64,000 nucleotides of DNA from Phycisphaerales bacterium. GTDB lineage: Bacteria; Planctomycetota; Phycisphaerae; UBA1845. Position 1 is the stretch's first letter. Each line of letters opens with the position of its first letter. Location of the stretch: the NCBI GenBank assembly GCA_013140575.1, contig JABFSN010000122.1, positions 1 to 64,000 of the forward strand, in the 5' to 3' direction. Positions 16,692 through 25,472 of the stretch are shown one piece after another. A program made the translations under genes and the position numbers. The notes under the pieces were generated by a model, which was given only the letters and a program-made list of their open reading frames with translations, made no database searches and had not been told where the DNA came from.

Positions 16692-17429
16692 TCAGCGCGT
16701 GTCGGGCGACCGGTGTCGGCGATCCCACACTTCCTCGGCCTCGGGACGGCGGACGTAGATGGGGATCAGTTGCGCCGGATCGTCGAAATCACCCGCGGCG
16801 GCGCGTTCACGCCCCAGTCGATAGACCACCTCGGCCCGGGCGCGAAATAGTGATTCGGGTAATACGAATAAACCCCCGGGGTCCGGCGATGGCGGGCCGC
16901 CCATCACACGCGTCAGTGCTTCGGCGATGAACGGGACGCCTTCGCCGGTTACGGCGGCCGGTTTTGGCAGGCAATCGAGGAATGTGACCGGATCGCATTC
17001 CGCGGCCGGGGCGGTTGAAAAATATCGATTGCCGATCAGGCGGTACGCGGCGGCGAAGACGGATTTGCGTTTGGCGTCGAGAACCACGCCGAGGTTCAAC
17101 GGTGGGGGGTTGGCGTCGAGCGCGTTTTGGGCGACGGCGTCGAGGGTGGCGACGCGGACTACGCGAACGCCCATGGACCACGCCAACGTCCGGGCGAGTG
17201 TGATCCCGATGCGCAGTCCGGTGAAACTACCCGGTCCGCCGGAGACGTATAGTTCGGACAGCGCAGACGGTTCACACCCGTGCGCCCGGCACAACCCATC
17301 GACGGTGGGCAGCAGTTCCACGGCGTGATTGAAGGCGGTGTTAAAGGCGGCCGCCGCGACGATGTCGTCGTCGCGGCCCAGGGCGATGCCGCCGACACGC
17401 CCGGTTGTTTCCACGGCGAGGTTGAACAT
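16692..17429 (-). CDS. tsaB: tRNA threonylcarbamoyladenosine biosynthesis protein TsaB
   Basis: A 245-residue ASKHA-fold protein; the ATG at 17429 begins MFNLAVETTGRVGGIALG, the nucleotide-binding phosphate-1 loop. The strongly conserved SGGPGSFTGLRIGITLARTLAW follows at about residues 60-82. TsaB pairs with TsaD and TsaE to transfer the threonylcarbamoyl group to A37 of tRNAs reading ANN codons; it lacks the metal ligands of TsaD. Length is normal. It is divergent from the phosphoesterase at 17612. The tsaD and tsaE genes are not in the window. Confidence 0.93.
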   Translation of the reverse strand: MFNLAVETTGRVGGIALGRDDDIVAAAAFNTAFNHAVELLPTVDGLCRAHGCEPSALSELYVSGGPGSFTGLRIGITLARTLAWSMGVRVVRVATLDAVAQNALDANPPPLNLGVVLDAKRKSVFAAAYRLIGNRYFSTAPAAECDPVTFLDCLPKPAAVTGEGVPFIAEALTRVMGGPPSPDPGGLFVLPESLFRARAEVVYRLGRERAAAGDFDDPAQLIPIYVRRPEAEEVWDRRHRSPDTR

Positions 17430-17611
17430 GACCGAAATTCTACCGCGAAAGGGGATTTTGCGGGCAAACCACGCCGAAAGGACAAGCCCCTGCGTGACCG
17501 GCGTTGACGCCATTTCGCGGTGTGTCTAGCATTGTCGATTCGGCGAAAACCGCCGGCACGGCGCCGTGGGCGAGACGGCGGCGCGGTGGAGCATGGGAAC
17601 CATCGAACGAC

Positions 17612-18418
17612 ATGCCGACAACGTTTGCCATCATTTCGGATATTCACGCGAATCTGGAAGCGTTGCAAGCGGTGTTGGCCGACATCGACGGCCGGGGGAT
17701 CACGGAGTGGTATTGCCTGGGGGACGTGATCGGTTACGGTGCCAGTCCGAAGGAATGCCTGGACCTGGTGATCGAGCGATCGAAGGCGACGCTGTGCGGG
17801 AATCACGACCAGGCCGTTTTTTTCGAGCCGTGCAGCTTCAACATCAGCGCGGAGCGGGCGGCGTACTGGACGCGGCGAACGTTCGAAGAGGAATCGAACC
17901 GGGCGCTGCGGAACCGCCGGTGGGAGGCGCTGGGTCGGCTGCCGTGCCGGTTCGAGACGCACGGGCTGCTGCTGGTGCACGCGTCGCCGCGGCGGCCGAT
18001 CAACGAGTATTTATTCGCGGAGGACGTGTACACGAATCCGACGAAAATCCTGGCGAATTTCGAACGGCTGGAGCCGCACCACATGACGTGCATGGTGGGG
18101 CACACGCACGTGCCGGGGGTGTTTTTGGACGACCCCTATTTCGACCCGCCGGGGGAGCTGCCGGAAACGAACCGGTATGTCATCACCGACGACGAGAAGG
18201 CCATCATCAACGTGGGCAGCGTGGGACAACCGCGGGACCGGGACGTGCGGGCGAGCTACGTGGTGGTGACGGTGGACGACGGGCAAGCGCAGAGCGGCTA
18301 CCGGGCTACGGTCGATTTCGTTCGCGTGGAGTACGACGTGGAGAAGGCGGTCAAGAAAATATTGGCCGTCCCGGACCTGGATGATTTTCTGGGGACGCGG
18401 TTGCTGGACGGTCGTTGA
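17612..18418 (+). CDS. Metallophosphoesterase, YfcE/MJ0936-like
   Basis: A 268-residue calcineurin-like phosphoesterase. The ATG at 17612 starts just before FAIISDIHANLEAL. Metal-binding motifs are seen in order: SDIHAN (D-x-H), CLGDVIGYG (GDxxGYG), CGNHD, LVHASP and VGHTHVPG (GHTH). A PRDRD segment after NVGSVGQP completes the active site. Relatives are di-metal phosphodiesterases or phosphatases of uncertain substrate. It lies 108 bases upstream of yidC in the same direction and may be co-transcribed. Confidence 0.9.
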   Translation: MPTTFAIISDIHANLEALQAVLADIDGRGITEWYCLGDVIGYGASPKECLDLVIERSKATLCGNHDQAVFFEPCSFNISAERAAYWTRRTFEEESNRALRNRRWEALGRLPCRFETHGLLLVHASPRRPINEYLFAEDVYTNPTKILANFERLEPHHMTCMVGHTHVPGVFLDDPYFDPPGELPETNRYVITDDEKAIINVGSVGQPRDRDVRASYVVVTVDDGQAQSGYRATVDFVRVEYDVEKAVKKILAVPDLDDFLGTRLLDGR

Positions 18419-18526
18419 GCGCGGCGGCGGCGCGGATCGGGCCTGGCGTGGTCGCCCGGAACGCCGTCGGTGACCGTCAACGGGTCGAACGACGACCACC
18501 GGGCGAGGCCCGGCGGATCAGAATCG

Positions 18527-20596
18527 ATGCAGAATAAAGACATGTTGCGCGCCCTGTTCTGGGCGGCGCTGGTTTTCCTCGCCTGGCAGTTGATCGCGCT
18601 GCGCATCTGGCCGCCGGCCACGCCGGGCGCACCACCGGCAGCGTCGGACGTGGCGCCGGCGGCGCAAAACGAGCCAGATGGCGTGGATTTCGCGTTACCT
18701 CCAGGGCCGAGAGTCGGCGCGGGGGCGGTCACGCCGGCGGAGAGCATCGCTGCCCAATTGGTGACCGGCGAACCGGCGACGCATCATTTGGGCGACACGG
18801 GCGGAGTCGGAGACAGGACGTACGGGCTGTCGTTGGAGTTAAGCAGCGTGGGGGCGTCGTTGGAGTCGGCGGCGCTCAGCGATCATTCCGTGTCGGTCAA
18901 CGACGATCCACCCGTTCCGTATCCGATTCTCGCAACGGTGGTCGTGCCCGACGGTCCGACGCATCGGTCGTTTTCGACGGAAAAAATCCATTTGTTAAAT
19001 GCGGCGATGGACGTTCGACTGGCGGACGTTCCGTGGGTGGTCGAATCGTCGAACGCAACGTCGGTCAGCTATTCCACGACCATTAAGGACAAGGACGGCA
19101 CGGCGCTGCTGCGCTGCGTCAAGTCGTTTCTGCTGCCGGACACGGGGCGGGAGCCTGACCGGCATGATCTGTCCCTATCGCTGACGTTCGAAAACCCCGC
19201 TGGCCGGGACGAGTCGGTGATCGTGACGCAGTGGGGAGCGGTCGGCCTGCCGAAGGCAGACCCGCGGATGGACGACCGGGCGCTGTTCTTCGGCGCGGCG
19301 GCGGAAGGGGAGATTCGCAGCTCGCCGGGGGCGTTGACCGCGGGGCTGAAGAGCGAGTTGCCGCTCGTGGAAAGCTCCGCCGACAAACCGCCGGTCGCGT
19401 GGGTGGCGATGGCGAACAAGTTTTTCGTGGCGTTTGAGACATTCGTGCGGTCGGACGGGAAGGGTTTCGGCGGCGACTGGATCGAACGCGTGCAGCAGGT
19501 GCCGCTGGTGATGGGGACGGCGAACGGGACCGAGGCCGCATTGCTGATGACGACCAAGCCGATCAACGTGCCGGCGGGACAGTCGCGGACGCTGACGATG
19601 GAGGTCTACCTGGGACCGAAATCGCGGCAGGCGTTTCAGCAGGTCGAGTCCTATCGCGAACGCGGTTACGACGACATGGTGGTGGCCAGCTACGGCGTGG
19701 GCTCGTGCTGCAGTTTCATGGCCTTCCGTTCGCTGACGGTGATCATGGTGTCGATGCTGGACTGGCTGTATGGGCTGGTTCGAAACTACGGCGTGGCCAT
19801 CATCATTCTGGTGTTGATCGTGCGCACCATCCTGCACCCGGTGACCAAGAAGGGTCAGGTCAACATGATGCGCATGCAGCAGAACATGAGCACGCTGCAG
19901 CCCAAGATGGACGAGTTGAAGGCCAAATACGGCAACAACAAGACCAAGCTGAACGAAGAAGTGATGAAGATGTACCGGGAGACGGGGGCGAACCCGGCCA
20001 CGGGCATGATTTCGTCGTGCGCCCCGATGTTCCTGCAGATGCCGATCTGGATCGCGCTGTATACCTCGTTGAATTTCAACATCGAGATGCGGCACCAGCC
20101 GTTTGTGTTCTGGATCCGCGATTTGACGGCGCCGGACGCGCTGATCCGGTTTGACGAGGCCGTGCAACTGCCGCTGATGGGCCCGGTATCGGGGTTCAAT
20201 TTGCTGCCGATCCTGGTGGGCGTGTTCATGTTCGTGCAGCAGAAGATGATGCCGAAAACCAAGCCGCCCCCGGGACCGCCGAACGCGCAGGCCGAGCAGG
20301 CGGCGCAGATGCAGAAGATCATGCCGTACATGTCGCTGGTCATGTCGTTGATTTTCTACAACATGCCGTCGGGGCTGAATCTGTACATCGGGGCCAGCAG
20401 CTTGTTCGGGACGATTGAGCAGTGGCGCATCCGCAAGCACATCGAACGCCTCAAGAAATTGCCGCCGCCCGCGGAGAACCTCGTGGCCAAGAAGAAGCCC
20501 GACGGGCCGCACAAGCCATCGTTCTTCGAGAAGCTGAAGAAAGCGGCGGCGGATGCCCAGAAGCGGCAGCCGGAGAAGAAGCAGGGGAAGCGGTAG
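18527..20596 (+). CDS. yidC: Membrane protein insertase YidC
   Basis: A 689-residue protein inserting and folding inner-membrane proteins, alone or with SecYEG. The N-terminal transmembrane helix (about residues 8-26, ALFWAALVFLAWQLIAL) is followed by a large periplasmic beta-sandwich domain (about 80-385). The conserved five-helix insertase core (about 405-640) includes YGVAIIILVLIVRTILHPV, QNMSTLQPKMDELKAKYGNN and FYNMPSGLNLYI. The tail is Lys-rich (KKKPDGPHK, EKKQGKR), as in ribosome-contacting YidC. The ATG at 18527 (MQNKDM) fits the family start; the frame is open 19 codons upstream. Confidence 0.97.
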   Translation: MQNKDMLRALFWAALVFLAWQLIALRIWPPATPGAPPAASDVAPAAQNEPDGVDFALPPGPRVGAGAVTPAESIAAQLVTGEPATHHLGDTGGVGDRTYGLSLELSSVGASLESAALSDHSVSVNDDPPVPYPILATVVVPDGPTHRSFSTEKIHLLNAAMDVRLADVPWVVESSNATSVSYSTTIKDKDGTALLRCVKSFLLPDTGREPDRHDLSLSLTFENPAGRDESVIVTQWGAVGLPKADPRMDDRALFFGAAAEGEIRSSPGALTAGLKSELPLVESSADKPPVAWVAMANKFFVAFETFVRSDGKGFGGDWIERVQQVPLVMGTANGTEAALLMTTKPINVPAGQSRTLTMEVYLGPKSRQAFQQVESYRERGYDDMVVASYGVGSCCSFMAFRSLTVIMVSMLDWLYGLVRNYGVAIIILVLIVRTILHPVTKKGQVNMMRMQQNMSTLQPKMDELKAKYGNNKTKLNEEVMKMYRETGANPATGMISSCAPMFLQMPIWIALYTSLNFNIEMRHQPFVFWIRDLTAPDALIRFDEAVQLPLMGPVSGFNLLPILVGVFMFVQQKMMPKTKPPPGPPNAQAEQAAQMQKIMPYMSLVMSLIFYNMPSGLNLYIGASSLFGTIEQWRIRKHIERLKKLPPPAENLVAKKKPDGPHKPSFFEKLKKAAADAQKRQPEKKQGKR

Positions 20597-20738
20597 TGCG
20601 GTGACGAAGAGGGCGGCCGGACGTAAAGCGCACGGAGCGTGCCGGGGCACGGCCCATCCGGCGGAACCGATCGGCGCTCGTCGGCAGCCCCCGACGCACG
20701 CGGGGATCAATTACCCCGGGCGAGCTTCCTGCGACCAG

Positions 20739-20757
20739 CGGGTGAAACCCGCCCTAC
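20739..20757. repeat. Single arm of the GTAGGGCGGGTTTCACCC repeat
   Basis: CGGGTGAAACCCGCCCTAC matches the right arm of the paired inverted repeats at 9026-9133 and 34919-34989. No left arm is present nearby. Confidence 0.6.
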
Positions 20758-20795
20758 ACGCGTCTGACGAATGAACCATCCAGAAATGAACACCG

Positions 20796-23099
20796 GTGCG
20801 CCGAGGTAGCGAAGACGTGGTTGTATTATTCGCCATCACGTTGTTCGTCAGCGCCGGGCTGCTGTTCGCCGTGCAGCCCATGGTCGGCAAGATGATCCTG
20901 CCGTCGTTCGGCGGCACGCCGGCGGTCTGGAACACCTGCATGGTGTTTTTTCAGGCCGTCCTGCTGGCCGGGTATCTGTATGCCCACGGCGCGGTCTCGT
21001 GGCTGGGGGTTCGGCGGCAGACCGTCCTGCATTTGCTGGTCATGCTGGGACCGCTGGCGTTGCTGCCCATCGTTCTGGCCGCCGGCGGGCCGCCGGCGGC
21101 GGATGCATCACCCGTCGGATGGTTGCTGTGGCGGCTGACGGCGGTGGCGGGGCTTCCCATTTTCGTGGTGTCGGCGACGGCCCCGCTGTTGCAGAAGTGG
21201 TTCGCGCAGACGGGTCATCCGTCGGCACACGATCCGTATTTTCTGTACGGGGCCAGCAATCTGGGCAGTCTGGCGGCGTTGTTGGGTTACCCGTTGCTGA
21301 TCGAGCCCGGACTGGCGCTGCCGGCCCAAACCGGTTCGTGGGCGTGGGGATATTACGGTCTGGTGGCGTTGGTGGCCATGTGCGCGTTCGTGGTCCGGCG
21401 TTCGCCCAGTGGTCCTGCCCGCGACAGGGATTCATCGGTGCCGATCGAATCGGCGCCATCGGCGTCACGCCGCGTCCGATGGATTCTGTGCGCGGCCGTG
21501 CCGTCCAGTTTGTTGTTGGGAGTGACGACGCACATTACGACGAACATCGCGGCCGTTCCGTTGCTGTGGGTTTTGCCGCTGGCGTTGTACCTCGTGACGT
21601 TTATTCTGGCATTCGAGCGTCGGCCGATCCTGCCGCATCGCGTGATGATCCGGCTGTTTCCGTTTGTGCTTCCGGTGTTGGCGCCGTTGATTTTTTTTGA
21701 AAGCCCGCACCTGACGTGGCTGTCGATCCCGTTGCACCTGTTGATTTTTTTCGCGGTGGCGATGGTCTGTCACGGCGAATTGATGCGCACCCGTCCGGCG
21801 ACGCAGCATTTGACAGCGTTCTATCTGTGGATGTCGTTCGGGGGGGTGCTGGGCGGGATGTTCAATGCCGTGGCGGCGCCGTTCCTGTTCGATTCGATCG
21901 TCGAATACCCGCTGATTCTGGCCGCGGCGTGTTTCCTGCTTCCGGCGGTCGTGTCGAATGGGAAGGTCCGCGCGGACGTTCGATGGACCGATGTCGGCGG
22001 CGAATACCGGCGCCGAACGGCGTCATCCACGACGTCGGCGAATCGGTTGGACGTGGCACTGCCGGCGATTCTTGCCGGATTGTGCGCGGTAATCATCTGG
22101 GCGTTTCGGCGCACCTCGTGGAACTCGACGTGGTTGTCCGTAGGCATCCTGATCGTGATCGGCGCGATGACCTGTTTCGCGTTCAAGGACCGACCGTTGC
22201 GTTTCGCGCTGGGTTTTTCCGTCTATCTGGCGGCGATCGGCGTCTACAGCCACATTCCGACGGGCGCGTTGCTGCACGAGGAACGGAATTTTTTCGGCGT
22301 CAAGCGCGTGTTCGTCACCCGCGAGGGCGACCTGCGGAAATTCGTCCACGGCACCACCAACCACGGCATGCAATGGAACGACCCGGCGCGGCGATCGGAA
22401 CCGACCGCGTACTATCACCGCGCGGGACCGGTCGGCGACGTGTTCCGGGCGCTTCGGCCGGTGACCGGTTTGAATCGCGTGGGAATCGTGGGGCTGGGCG
22501 CGGGGGCGATGGCGACGTACGTGGAGCCGGAGCAGCATTTCACGTTTTACGAAATCGACCCGTCGGTGGCGCGGATCGCCCGGGATCCGAAACTGTTTAC
22601 GTTCCTGTCCGACTGCCGGGGCAAGGTGGACGTGGTGTTGGGCGACGGGCGATTGACGCTGGGGGACTCGCCGAACGGCGCGTTTGATTTGATCATGCTG
22701 GACGCGTTCAGTTCTGATTCCGTGCCGACGCACTTGTTGTCGCGCGAAGCACTGGCGATGTACGTGGACAAGCTGACGCGCGACGGGGCGATCGTTTTTC
22801 ACATTTCCAACGGCTATCTGGACCTGGAACCGGTGATGGCCCGCCTGGCGGGCGATGCCGGACTGGTCGCCCTGCATCGGCAGGATCATGTTGTCGGCGG
22901 CGTCGAGCACGACGACGCCCGCATGTCGTCCCATTTTGTGATCATGGCCCGGAAGGAAGCCGATCTGGGGGAACTGACGGGTCTGGCGACGTGGCCACAT
23001 CTGGCCGATGAGCCGGGCGCGCCGCTGTGGACCGATCAATACTGCAACATCGTCGATCTGTTCCTGTCGCCGCGGCGCCCGACGCATCGCGATGGGTGA
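20796..23099 (+). CDS. Polytopic membrane protein with spermidine-synthase-like domain
   Basis: A 767-residue protein from a GTG start (an in-frame GTG at 20817 is an alternative). About 12 hydrophobic helices occupy residues 8-510, with GLLFAVQPMVGKMILPSFGG at the start as in fused 'spermidine synthase-like' membrane proteins. The C-terminal domain (about 530-760) has the SAM-type fold: VGIVGLGAGAMATY, FYEIDPSVARIA and LIMLDAFSSDSVPTHLLSREAL. The polyamine-specific residues were not verified; such fusions are common in planctomycetes and their substrate is unknown. Convergent with the protease gene at 23157. Confidence 0.85.
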   Translation: MRRGSEDVVVLFAITLFVSAGLLFAVQPMVGKMILPSFGGTPAVWNTCMVFFQAVLLAGYLYAHGAVSWLGVRRQTVLHLLVMLGPLALLPIVLAAGGPPAADASPVGWLLWRLTAVAGLPIFVVSATAPLLQKWFAQTGHPSAHDPYFLYGASNLGSLAALLGYPLLIEPGLALPAQTGSWAWGYYGLVALVAMCAFVVRRSPSGPARDRDSSVPIESAPSASRRVRWILCAAVPSSLLLGVTTHITTNIAAVPLLWVLPLALYLVTFILAFERRPILPHRVMIRLFPFVLPVLAPLIFFESPHLTWLSIPLHLLIFFAVAMVCHGELMRTRPATQHLTAFYLWMSFGGVLGGMFNAVAAPFLFDSIVEYPLILAAACFLLPAVVSNGKVRADVRWTDVGGEYRRRTASSTTSANRLDVALPAILAGLCAVIIWAFRRTSWNSTWLSVGILIVIGAMTCFAFKDRPLRFALGFSVYLAAIGVYSHIPTGALLHEERNFFGVKRVFVTREGDLRKFVHGTTNHGMQWNDPARRSEPTAYYHRAGPVGDVFRALRPVTGLNRVGIVGLGAGAMATYVEPEQHFTFYEIDPSVARIARDPKLFTFLSDCRGKVDVVLGDGRLTLGDSPNGAFDLIMLDAFSSDSVPTHLLSREALAMYVDKLTRDGAIVFHISNGYLDLEPVMARLAGDAGLVALHRQDHVVGGVEHDDARMSSHFVIMARKEADLGELTGLATWPHLADEPGAPLWTDQYCNIVDLFLSPRRPTHRDG

Positions 23100-23156
23100 C
23101 GGGTCGCGCCCCACGCGGGAGGGGATTTCCGCACCGGCACGAAATCGCGCCGGCAT

Positions 23157-24866
23157 TTACGATCCGATTGAAATCGAGCCCGTGAAATGGGTTTGCATCA
23201 GAACGGCGTCGGCGGCGTCCACGTCGCCGTCGGCGTCGATATCGGCATCGTTGCACGTGGGCGGCGCCGACTGGTCCGGGCCGGCCAGGCATCCCTGGAA
23301 CGCCGCGTAGTCAATCAAGTCGATCTTCCCATCTCGATCGATGTCGCCCGCGAACGAGGTCTGAATGGCGGCCATCACGTCCACGATGCCGTAACCGCGG
23401 ACGTACTCCGCATCAAACGTGCCGTTGGCGACATAACCGTCGGCCGTGCGGATGAGCGCCGAACGGACCTGGGCGACGGACCAGTCGGGATGCGCCTGAA
23501 CCACCAACGCGGCCGCGCATGCCATCAGCGGCGTGGACAGGGACGTGCCTGACGCGGATTGATAGGCCAGATCGTCATCGGGGTTCACGGTCGCCGTCCC
23601 CAAACCGCGGGCCAGCACTTCCGGTTTGACGCGTCCGTCGGCCGTCGGACCGTCGGAACTGAAACTCGCGATCACCCCGTCGCCGCCCGCGGCGCCCACG
23701 GTCAGGACGTCAAGCGCGTCGGCGGGAGCGATCAAATCGGCTGTTGCCGGATCGCTGTCGTGTCCCTCGTTGCCGGCGGCCGTGCAACAGACCAGACCGT
23801 TGGCGGTCGCGATGTTGACGGCCACGGTGGTCACCGCGGTTTCGCCGTCCAGATCGGACTGCGTGTACCAGTCGATGTAGCCGAGTGAGCTGGTGGCCAC
23901 GTCCGCGCCGTGGGATTCGATCCATTCGAGACCGGCGACGTAGTAGTCTTCCTCGACCGGGGTTTCGTCGCTGACGTCTTCCGTTTTGGCCAATACGAAA
24001 GACGCATTGTAGGCGCCGCCGACCAGGACGTCAGGTTTGTAGGCGCCGATGGTCCCCAGAATCAGCGTGCCGTGGTCGTGCTGGCTGAATGGATCGCCCG
24101 GTTCGGGCCCCGCATTGCCGTCGTCGTTGATGAAATCGTATTCCGCGATGAAATCGAGTGGGTGGCCCGGCTCGTTAAACGCCTCGTGCGTACGGGCGAA
24201 ACCGGTGTCAAGAATTCCGATGATGATGCCTGCGCCGGTATAGCCGGCATTGTGCACCGCGGGGATGTTGATCTGATTCAATTGCGCGGACGCGTTGCCG
24301 TAGAAATCAGGTCCACTCGACGGACCGGGCGGCTGATTCGATGGCGGCATCTGCGGCCGATTCGGCAGCGCGGTACGCGGCGGATCGACGAACGTGGATT
24401 TGGCGATGGGTCGGATCTGGCGAACGAACGTCAATTCAGACAGTTGGCGGATCTGTTCGGCCGACGCGTTGACGCTGACGGCGTTTAGCCACCGGCTACG
24501 CGTTCGAAGATGGGCCCCCGTTTCGACGATCCGCTTTTCGTAATCGCGCGAGATCGGCAGGTCATCGAACTGGACGGATTCCGGGCGCTTTCCGCGAGCC
24601 GCGCGTCGGGCGAGGGTTCTGGTGTTCGACGTCCGGCGAACGTCATCGACGGTGCGTCGGAATCCGGTGTCGTCGGACACCCCCTTGTCCGTCAGAAAAA
24701 CCCAAACCGCCAGATCGCCGCCCGGGTTTTGGGTGATCGCGGCGTCGACGCCGCGATGAACGATCGGTTCCATCCGCGGAGCGACCCACCGCTGCGCGGG
24801 TTCCGCGGTCACCCCACCGGCGATCACCAGACAAACCAACCCCCCGCAACAGAACCGCATGGGCAT
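23157..24866 (-). CDS. Secreted subtilisin-like serine protease (S8) with C-terminal dockerin
   Basis: A 569-residue protein; the ATG at 24866 follows GGGAG. Signal peptide MPMRFCCGGLVCLVIAGGVTA is followed by a propeptide region with KGVSDDTGF. The catalytic domain has the triad in IGILDTGFARTHEAF (Asp, about residue 221), QHDHGTLILGTIG (His, about 266) and SASGTSLSTPLMACAAA (Ser, about 421). The C-terminal 60 residues form a type I dockerin: two calcium-loop repeats DIDRDGKIDLIDYAAF and DIDADGDVDAADAVLM. Dockerins bind cohesins or, in planctomycetes, unknown partners. A cohesin-like protein is encoded at 50391. Confidence 0.92.
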   Translation of the reverse strand: MPMRFCCGGLVCLVIAGGVTAEPAQRWVAPRMEPIVHRGVDAAITQNPGGDLAVWVFLTDKGVSDDTGFRRTVDDVRRTSNTRTLARRAARGKRPESVQFDDLPISRDYEKRIVETGAHLRTRSRWLNAVSVNASAEQIRQLSELTFVRQIRPIAKSTFVDPPRTALPNRPQMPPSNQPPGPSSGPDFYGNASAQLNQINIPAVHNAGYTGAGIIIGILDTGFARTHEAFNEPGHPLDFIAEYDFINDDGNAGPEPGDPFSQHDHGTLILGTIGAYKPDVLVGGAYNASFVLAKTEDVSDETPVEEDYYVAGLEWIESHGADVATSSLGYIDWYTQSDLDGETAVTTVAVNIATANGLVCCTAAGNEGHDSDPATADLIAPADALDVLTVGAAGGDGVIASFSSDGPTADGRVKPEVLARGLGTATVNPDDDLAYQSASGTSLSTPLMACAAALVVQAHPDWSVAQVRSALIRTADGYVANGTFDAEYVRGYGIVDVMAAIQTSFAGDIDRDGKIDLIDYAAFQGCLAGPDQSAPPTCNDADIDADGDVDAADAVLMQTHFTGSISIGS

Positions 24867-24902
24867 GGAACTCCCGATAACCGGACGACCCGTTCGATTG
24901 CC

Positions 24903-24931
24903 ATCATACATTCACTGTCCGCCGAATGGAA
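24903..24931 (-). promoter_or_regulatory. Possible promoter of the dockerin protease
   Basis: On the minus strand TTCCAT (24931-24926) and TATGAT (24908-24903) are 17 bases apart, about 40 bases before the ATG. The -10 is good and the -35 weak. Confidence 0.35.
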
Positions 24932-25161
24932 CGGTCCCGCCCATCTTCGGCCCGGCAACCGGTGCCCAGACCAACGCCCGATAAGCATGGAATGCCGGAT
25001 CGGAGCGCGGTTCTCTCAATTGAGCCATGGATGCGGGTCCGCGGTCGTTCAGTTTGATGCCAACCGATGAAACGGGGCCCAATGGGTGAAACGCGGGGTT
25101 TGGGTGACCGGGGGATCGCAGGCGTGACGCGGGGGTCGATAACTCGTGGATTGACACGAGG

Positions 25162-25190
25162 TTGGAACTGCAAAGTCAACCGGCTATACT
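25162..25190 (+). promoter_or_regulatory. Possible promoter of the Cys-repeat lipoprotein
   Basis: TTGGAA at 25162-25167 and TATACT at 25185-25190 are spaced by 17 bases. A perfect TTGACA at 25151 is 28 bases from the same -10 and so unlikely to be used with it. Confidence 0.4.
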
Positions 25191-25472
25191 CCATTGAATG
25201 AAGCTCGAACGATTGCCCCGGCCGGCAAGTCGGGCTATCATTGCATCGACAGGTCGCGGGGGGACGGGAAACGAGTCAGGACCGTCGATGGTGGCGCTGA
25301 TCCGGGGGAGGAAATCCCGTTCATCGAACGGGGTAACTGTTTGACAGATATGATGATCCGGTCGATCCGCGTTACCGCGACAACACCGATTCTCGATTCG
25401 GTCGTGGGTGGATCGTGCAGGTAGTGAACGGAAGCCGCGGTGCCGACCGCGGTGAAAGGAAGATCAGGCGAT

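Larger units (their letters stand above)
24867..25472. other. Intergenic region between divergent protease and Cys-repeat lipoprotein genes
   Basis: No ORF is supported in about 600 bases. Two candidate promoters are noted at 24903-24931 (minus) and 25162-25190 (plus). Direct copies of the known repeat families were not seen. The plus-strand leader before the lipoprotein gene would be about 280 bases. Confidence 0.5.

Noticed and set aside
25151-25190. Perfect TTGACA paired with TATACT
   Set aside because: The spacing is 28 bases, too long; TTGGAA 17 bases before the same -10 is the more plausible partner.
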